Assembly (NCBI GenBank): GCA_021730855.1
Contig: JAKFYM010000272.1
Coordinates: 1 to 17,019, forward strand
Direction: 5' to 3'
Length of the DNA stretch: 17,019 nt
Origin: Bdellovibrionales bacterium
GTDB lineage: Bacteria > Bdellovibrionota > UBA1018 > CAIPTA01
The notes under the pieces are model-generated. The model searched no databases. It was given only the letters and a program-made list of their open reading frames with translations, and was not told the DNA's origin. Positions 12,224 through 17,019 of the stretch are shown here, piece by piece (the stretch's first letter is position 1; each line of letters begins with the position of its first letter). The position numbers and the translations under genes were made by a program.

Positions 12224-15200
12224 ATGATTAACAAAATAATTCAGTTTTCCGTTTACAAACGAAACATCGTTTTACTTTTTTCCTTGGTGTTAGGTATCGC
12301 CGGCATCCAAGCTTTTCAAAGCCTGCCGATAGACGCCGTACCGGACATCACAAACAATCAGGTTCAGATCAATACGGTGATTGAAGGCCTAGCCCCCGAA
12401 GAGATTGAACGGTCAATCACCTTTCCGGTGGAGAGCTCGATGCGCGGAATTGGCGGGGTCGAACAAGTAAGATCGATCACGAGATTTGGTCTTTCCCAAG
12501 TTACAGTTGTTTTTAAGGACGGAATTGATATTTACCGGGCAAGACAAGTGGTCTCCGAGCGATTGCAAGGCGTCCTACCGCAGCTCCCTAAGGGTGCCGA
12601 ATCGGAACTTGGACCAATTTCGACGGGGCTCGGCGAAATTTTTCAATATACTCTCGACGTAAAAAACCCTGCCTCCAATCCTAAGGACCGTCTGGTTCAG
12701 TTGATGGAAGTTAAGGGCGTACAAGAGTGGTTCCTAAAACCGCGTCTCTTAACGGTGGAAGGCGTTGCCGAAATTAATACCACTGGTGGATATGAGCGTC
12801 AGTACCACGTGCAGCCTGACATTCGAAAAATGAACTCCTATGGGATTCACTTTGACGACATCGCAGAAAGCTTAAATAAGTCGAATCAAAACGTAGGCGG
12901 TGGATATATTTCCCAAACGGCCGAGCAGTTTCTCGTGCAGGGCGTGGGATTGTTCAAGTCGCCGAAAGACATCGAAAGAGTGCCGGTAAAGCACCTAGAT
13001 TCCTTTCGGGTAATTAAGATTGGCGATATCGCCAAAGTCACGCTCGGAAAAGAATTGCGGACGGGGGCCGCTACCATAAACGGTCAGGAAACTGTTCTTG
13101 GTACCGTGATGATGCTGATGGGAGAAAATAGCCGTACCGTCTCCCTCAGAGTAAAAGACAAAATCGAAGAAATTCAAAAGACCTTGCCTGAGAATATGGT
13201 GCTGACCACGGTTTATAACCGTTCGGATCTCGTGAACGCTACCCTTGGCACAGTAGAACACAACCTTGCATTGGGCGCGGCCCTGGTCGTGGTGATCTTA
13301 TTCCTATTAATCGGAAACGTTCGCGCGGCAGTGATCACTGCCGTCACCATCCCTCTTTCTTTGCTCGCGACTTTTATGATTATGAAGCCACTGGGAATCT
13401 CTGGAAACCTAATGAGTTTAGGAGCTCTAGACTTCGGAATCATAGTAGATGGCGCCGTGATTCTTGTGGACAACTGTGTCCGGGTGATTCAGGAAAAGGT
13501 GAAGCTGTTAGGAAGAAAGCTAAACCGGGAAGAGATGGATGAAGCCATTGCAAGCGCATCTATTGAAATTCGAAAAGCAGCGGGATTCGGACAGCTCATT
13601 ATCGTAGTAGTTTTCGTTCCCATCTTCGCTCTCACAGGCGTTGAGGGAAAGATGTTCAAGCCGATGGCAGCCACTTTCGCGCTAGCAGTGTTGTCGGCCC
13701 TGGTGATTTCTTTTACAACGATTCCCGCCCTAGCGAGCCTATTCTTATCCTCCAATATTAAAGACAAAGAACCAAAACTCATGGTGTGGATCCGCAACGC
13801 GTATAAGCCGCTTCTTGATGCGACGTTTCGTTTCCGCAAGGCGACTCTTATCGGCGCGGCAGTAGCTGTGGTGATTGGCGGAATACTGTTTGGCACTCGC
13901 GGAGCAGAATTTCTTCCTCAACTCAGCGAAGGCTCCTACGCGTTCCATATGATCAGGCCGGTCAATATCAGTTTGGATCAGTCCATCGCATTCCAATTGA
14001 AAGCCGACCGCGTGATCAAAGAATTTTCCGAAGTGGAGCACGTATTCTCTCGGATTGGAACTAGCGAAGTAGCGACCGACCCCATGGGCGTCAATATCTC
14101 AGATACCTATATCATGCTGAAGGATCGTGGTCTCTGGCCCAAGCACGAGCAGGGAAGGCACGATTTCGAAACCCTGGTGAAAGCAATCATCACGAAACTG
14201 GAACGGGAAGTTCCCGGCCAAAATTATTTGGCTTCGCAGCCCATCCAAATGCGCTTCAATGAACTTTTGGAAGGAACGAGAGCCGACGTTTCCGTGAAAG
14301 TATTTGGACCTGATTTACAAGTGAATATGGATATCGCCAAAAAAATTCAAACGGTCGTTTCTAAAGTTAGAGGCGCAGGTGACGTTGAAGTCGATCTCGC
14401 TGGTACAAGCCCCGTTCTAAAGGTGGAACCAAAAGAGGCGGCCCTTAACCAATATGGAGCTTCTGTTTCCGATGTATTGGAAACCGTGTCTATTGCCTTG
14501 GGCGGTGAAGAGGCTGGGTTCCTCTATGAAGGGGATCGTAAATATCCCATTGTCGTTCGATTAGGGGAAGAAGAGAGAACGGAACTCGAGACCATTCGAT
14601 CTCTTCCTGTAGGCGTAGGCGCAAATACAACGGCTCCCTTATCTGCGGTTGCCACGACGAGTTTTGCGGAAACCTTTGGATCAATCAATCGCGAGGACTC
14701 TAATCGCAGATCAGCGGTACTCATAAATCTTCGTGGGCGAGATACGGAGAGTTTTGTAAAAGAAGCTCAGCAGTCGGTAGAGGCTGCGGTGAAATTGCCT
14801 CAGGGTTATTATGTACAATGGGGCGGTAATTTCAAAAATCTCCAGGAAGCCCGAAGTCGGCTTTTGGTTCTTACGCCCGCAGCACTGATTGTAGTCTTCC
14901 TGATGATCTATGCAGCTTTCGGTAGCGTGGGGCAAACGATTCTGATCTTTCTCTGCGTTCCTTTTGCCCTGGTAGGCGGGGTGGTCAGCCTAATGCTCAA
15001 CGGATTGCCATTCAGCATTTCGGCAGGTGTGGGCTTCATTGCACTCTCGGGAGTGGCCGTGCTGAATGGAGTAGTGCTTATCAACTACTTCAATCAACTC
15101 AAGGCGGAGGGAAAAACCGGAATGGAATTGGTGATCACCGGGACGCTCATTAGATTGCGCCCCGTTCTTATGACCGCGTTGGTAGCTATCTTTGGCTTCG

Positions 15201-15361
15201 TGCCAATGATGCTTTCGACGGGAGTGGGAGCTGAAGTACAGCGGCCACTAGCATCCGTAGTAATCGGAGGCATTATTTCCTCAACGATTTTGACTCTATT
15301 GGTTCTGCCGATTCTCTATTCGATTTTTGAAAACAAGTTTAAAGGTCGGGTGGCTCACTAA
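12224..15361 (+). CDS. czcA: CzcA-like heavy-metal RND efflux pump (1045 aa)
   Basis: Inner-membrane, proton-driven antiporter for divalent metals (Zn/Co/Cd class). Start at ATG 12224 gives MINKIIQFSVYKRNIVLLF, the common N-terminus; a TTG at 12191 in the same frame is unlikely. AVPDITNNQVQINT after helix 1 is typical of the HME subfamily. In helix 4, DFGIIVDGAVILVDN carries the proton-relay aspartates D403 and D409; the third acidic position, Glu in the model CzcA, is Asp (D416). The two repeated halves, two large periplasmic loops and the C-terminal helix bundle (VFLMIYAAFGSVGQTILIFL and on) are complete. The length is as expected. The next gene starts 37 bases after the stop. Confidence 0.97.
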   Translation: MINKIIQFSVYKRNIVLLFSLVLGIAGIQAFQSLPIDAVPDITNNQVQINTVIEGLAPEEIERSITFPVESSMRGIGGVEQVRSITRFGLSQVTVVFKDGIDIYRARQVVSERLQGVLPQLPKGAESELGPISTGLGEIFQYTLDVKNPASNPKDRLVQLMEVKGVQEWFLKPRLLTVEGVAEINTTGGYERQYHVQPDIRKMNSYGIHFDDIAESLNKSNQNVGGGYISQTAEQFLVQGVGLFKSPKDIERVPVKHLDSFRVIKIGDIAKVTLGKELRTGAATINGQETVLGTVMMLMGENSRTVSLRVKDKIEEIQKTLPENMVLTTVYNRSDLVNATLGTVEHNLALGAALVVVILFLLIGNVRAAVITAVTIPLSLLATFMIMKPLGISGNLMSLGALDFGIIVDGAVILVDNCVRVIQEKVKLLGRKLNREEMDEAIASASIEIRKAAGFGQLIIVVVFVPIFALTGVEGKMFKPMAATFALAVLSALVISFTTIPALASLFLSSNIKDKEPKLMVWIRNAYKPLLDATFRFRKATLIGAAVAVVIGGILFGTRGAEFLPQLSEGSYAFHMIRPVNISLDQSIAFQLKADRVIKEFSEVEHVFSRIGTSEVATDPMGVNISDTYIMLKDRGLWPKHEQGRHDFETLVKAIITKLEREVPGQNYLASQPIQMRFNELLEGTRADVSVKVFGPDLQVNMDIAKKIQTVVSKVRGAGDVEVDLAGTSPVLKVEPKEAALNQYGASVSDVLETVSIALGGEEAGFLYEGDRKYPIVVRLGEEERTELETIRSLPVGVGANTTAPLSAVATTSFAETFGSINREDSNRRSAVLINLRGRDTESFVKEAQQSVEAAVKLPQGYYVQWGGNFKNLQEARSRLLVLTPAALIVVFLMIYAAFGSVGQTILIFLCVPFALVGGVVSLMLNGLPFSISAGVGFIALSGVAVLNGVVLINYFNQLKAEGKTGMELVITGTLIRLRPVLMTALVAIFGFVPMMLSTGVGAEVQRPLASVVIGGIISSTILTLLVLPILYSIFENKFKGRVAH

Positions 15362-15398
15362 ACTCGATCCGCTAACAACAAGAAAGAAGGAAATTAAT

Positions 15399-15761
15399 AT
15401 GAAATCATTCATTGCCCAGGCCTCTAGCTTAGCCTTAATTTTGACACTTTTATCGTCATGCTCTCACGCTCACACCCGTGGCAGCGTGGTGTTTTCTGAC
15501 TCACCAACCGAAGGGCATGTGTGCCTTGGCGAGAATGAAGTTAAGCCTGGCGACAATCTGAATGTCTATAGAACCGAGTGCAAATCTACCGAAGTTCAAA
15601 ATGAAGTTCGTGGTGGAAAACGCCGAACTATCTGCTCAAAGTTCCTTCTGGGAAAAGCGAAAGTTTCGGATACCTCTAGCGAGCATTTTGCCAGGGTCGA
15701 AGCACTAAACGGGCTTGTTCTCAAAGAAGGCCAAATCGTAGAGAAGGCGACGGAAAATTAA
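15399..15761 (+). CDS. lipoprotein of the metal efflux operon (120 aa)
   Basis: ATG 15399 has GAAGGA shortly upstream; an in-frame ATG at 15327 lies inside czcA and is rejected. The signal ends in a lipobox LSSC with the lipidated Cys at position 21, so it is anchored in a membrane, and Ser at +2 favours the outer membrane. The mature start SHAHTRG has two His near the anchor. Three further cysteines (C42, C61, C79) and a C-terminal SH3-like segment (LLGKAKV... GLVLKEGQIVEK) follow. It is in the same operon as czcA and the P-type ATPase, which suggests a metal-stress role, but I know no matching family. Confidence 0.8.
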   Translation: MKSFIAQASSLALILTLLSSCSHAHTRGSVVFSDSPTEGHVCLGENEVKPGDNLNVYRTECKSTEVQNEVRGGKRRTICSKFLLGKAKVSDTSSEHFARVEALNGLVLKEGQIVEKATEN

Positions 15762-15788
15762 AAGCAAAGCATTTCGGAGATAGAGTTT

Positions 15789-16103
15789 ATGTCTCACATA
15801 GAAAAAAAGCAGGTATTTTTCGTTTTAGAATTCGAGGTTTCCAGCATTCGGCGTGCTATCGATAATCACGTATGGCGCTTGGAAAAAGAGTTGAACGGTC
15901 AAAGAGCCTATTTATATGAAAGTAATTATAAACAGGTAATTGTCGGCTCAGAAATTTCGAGAAGCCTTCAATTTTCTTCAGCAGATTTAGCGATTCAGTA
16001 TCTCAATAGGAACGAAGTCGTTCGATCTATTCGTCCGTTTGCTCGATTAGAGCGCCTGGAAAAAATATTACGACCCAGAATTAGGAAACGTGACGTAGCG
16101 TAG
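15789..16103 (+). CDS. protein of unknown function in the metal operon (104 aa)
   Basis: ATG 15789 with GGAG at 15776-15779. It has no signal peptide, membrane helix or cysteine, so it is a cytosolic protein with a mixed alpha/beta look: VFFVLEFEVSSIRRAIDNHV at the start, a middle block YESNYKQVIVGSEI, and a basic end (RLEKILRPRIRKRDVA). It lies 27 bases after the lipoprotein stop and 46 bases before the P-type ATPase ATG, so it is most likely part of the same transcript. No family recognised; a small regulatory or accessory role is a guess. Confidence 0.7.
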   Translation: MSHIEKKQVFFVLEFEVSSIRRAIDNHVWRLEKELNGQRAYLYESNYKQVIVGSEISRSLQFSSADLAIQYLNRNEVVRSIRPFARLERLEKILRPRIRKRDVA

Positions 16104-16149
16104 TCTTTGACTCTTCACGAGATTCTCACGACAGGGGCGATTTGCAAAT

Positions 16150-17019
16150 ATGGACATAAAAAACGACGAATGCTGCGGGAGTGCTCCAATCGACCCTGAT
16201 TTATCTAAGGATAATGCCTCTTTCGCAAAGGCTCCTCTTGGGTCTGTCCGGTCGGTTTTTACCATTAGCGGGATGGATTGTGGCGATGAGATTGCGGCCA
16301 TAAAAAGCGCACTTAAAGACCCAGCCATATCATTAATAGACGCGAATATTATTGCCTCCAAAGTTACGGTTCTCCATTCATCACAAATCTCTCCGGAAGA
16401 GATTAGTCGAAGGATTGAGACAGCGGGTGTCAAGGTAGTTAAGGGCGTAGTGGGCAATTTTTTTAGTGATAATTCAGCGAGGATTTACTTGGTCGGCAGC
16501 TCCGGCGCGCTCATAGGCATTGGATTTCTTCTCGATGCGGCGCCGACTATTCCGAGCCTATTTAGTTTGGCTAGTTTTATTATCGCTACTTTGCTGGCCG
16601 GCGCTCTCGTTTTTCCTAAAGCCTGGCGAGCTCTTCTTGCCAAAAATCTAGACATGAATGTGCTGATGAGTATCGCCGTCGTCGGAGCGTTCGGGATCGG
16701 AGAGTATTCAGAAGGAGCTTCCGTAGCTTTTCTTTTTGCCTTTGCTGAACTATTAGAGGCTTTCAGTGTGACTAGGGCCAGAAAAGCCATCCAAGAAGTT
16801 TTGAGCATTACTCCGCAAGTCGCCAATCTTGAGAGAAAAGGCCAGATTATTACCGTTCCGGTTCACGAGGTGAAAGTTGGTGATATATTCCTGCTGAAGG
16901 CGGGCGAAAGAATTCCTCTGGACGGTAAAGTTAGCCGAGGAACGTCGTCTGTCAACCAAGCTCCGTTGACTGGCGAATCGGTGCCCGTCGACAAAGTAGT
17001 AGGGGATAGCGTTTTTGCA
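16150..17019 (+). CDS. heavy-metal P-type ATPase, CadA/ZntA type (N-terminal 290 aa; cut by window end)
   Basis: The frame from ATG 16150 is open to the last base of the window. Order of parts: a Cys pair near the start (DECCGS, C8-C9); a heavy-metal-associated domain from about residue 33 with SGMDCGDE, where the usual second Cys of GMDCxxC is replaced by Glu; membrane helices at about 110-155 and 168-205 (VLMSIAVVGAFGIGEYSEG, then VAFLFAFAELLEAF); and the actuator domain with TGES at 274-277. The phosphorylation site DKTG and the CPC-type metal site in the later helix lie beyond the window. The layout fits Zn/Cd/Pb exporters moving ions from cytosol to periplasm, where the Czc system takes over. 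The ribosome binding site is weak (GGGG at 16134-16137), and an in-frame stop at 16108-16110 rules out a longer start. Confidence 0.93.
   Translation, partial: MDIKNDECCGSAPIDPDLSKDNASFAKAPLGSVRSVFTISGMDCGDEIAAIKSALKDPAISLIDANIIASKVTVLHSSQISPEEISRRIETAGVKVVKGVVGNFFSDNSARIYLVGSSGALIGIGFLLDAAPTIPSLFSLASFIIATLLAGALVFPKAWRALLAKNLDMNVLMSIAVVGAFGIGEYSEGASVAFLFAFAELLEAFSVTRARKAIQEVLSITPQVANLERKGQIITVPVHEVKVGDIFLLKAGERIPLDGKVSRGTSSVNQAPLTGESVPVDKVVGDSVFA

Noticed and set aside
16068..16826. Two long minus-strand frames
   Set aside because: Antisense to the P-type ATPase, whose HMA, membrane and TGES motifs establish the plus strand.

Overview
The window reads as a chromosome segment of a Gram-negative bacterium: it has Sec signal peptides, a lipoprotein, a TolC-type outer-membrane component and an RND pump. 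The mix of small secreted Cys-containing proteins, a short His-rich CzcB-like protein and a Cys/His-rich metal-operon leader protein is reminiscent of predatory or deltaproteobacteria-like lineages (Bdellovibrionota). That placement is inference with low certainty. Gene density is moderate, and several gaps hold gene scars or structured DNA rather than nothing.

Left part (1-4200). The window opens inside an SGNH-hydrolase-like gene, followed by two unknown secreted proteins. A C-terminal remnant of a hotdog thioesterase (1799-1996) ends inside a 22-bp exact copy of the 3' end of the tRNA-Ser(CGA) gene, which itself lies at 2989-3079 on the minus strand. Between the two copies are about 1 kb carrying one unknown 172-aa gene and a 240-bp array of perfect hairpins. 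The stems of these hairpins differ in sequence while the three-base loops recur (TCC, TGC). Pieces of the tRNA T-arm, in inverted orientation to each other, bound the array. This looks like a small element inserted at the tRNA 3' end. A tiny basic protein and a tandem pair of nearly identical secreted four-cysteine proteins follow.

Middle (4300-9050, all minus strand). Catalase-peroxidase KatG with complete active-site residues; a YgaP-like rhodanese with a membrane tail; just upstream of it a 32-codon scar that still carries the N-terminal signature of a persulfide dioxygenase; then a ten-or-so-helix MgtC/SapB-DUF4010 membrane protein. Themes are peroxide defence and sulfane-sulfur handling, the latter apparently decayed.

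Right part (9100-17019, plus strand). A palindrome-rich spacer leads into a divalent-metal efflux operon: a small secreted protein, a Cys/His-rich periplasmic protein, CzcC (outer membrane), a short His-rich CzcB-like protein, CzcA (RND pump), a lipoprotein, a 104-aa unknown, and the start of a CadA/ZntA-type P-type ATPase cut by the window end. The P-type ATPase would move Zn/Cd/Pb/Co ions from cytosol to periplasm, and CzcCBA would carry them from the periplasm out of the cell. The small His- and Cys-rich proteins would buffer or pass on metal in the periplasm.
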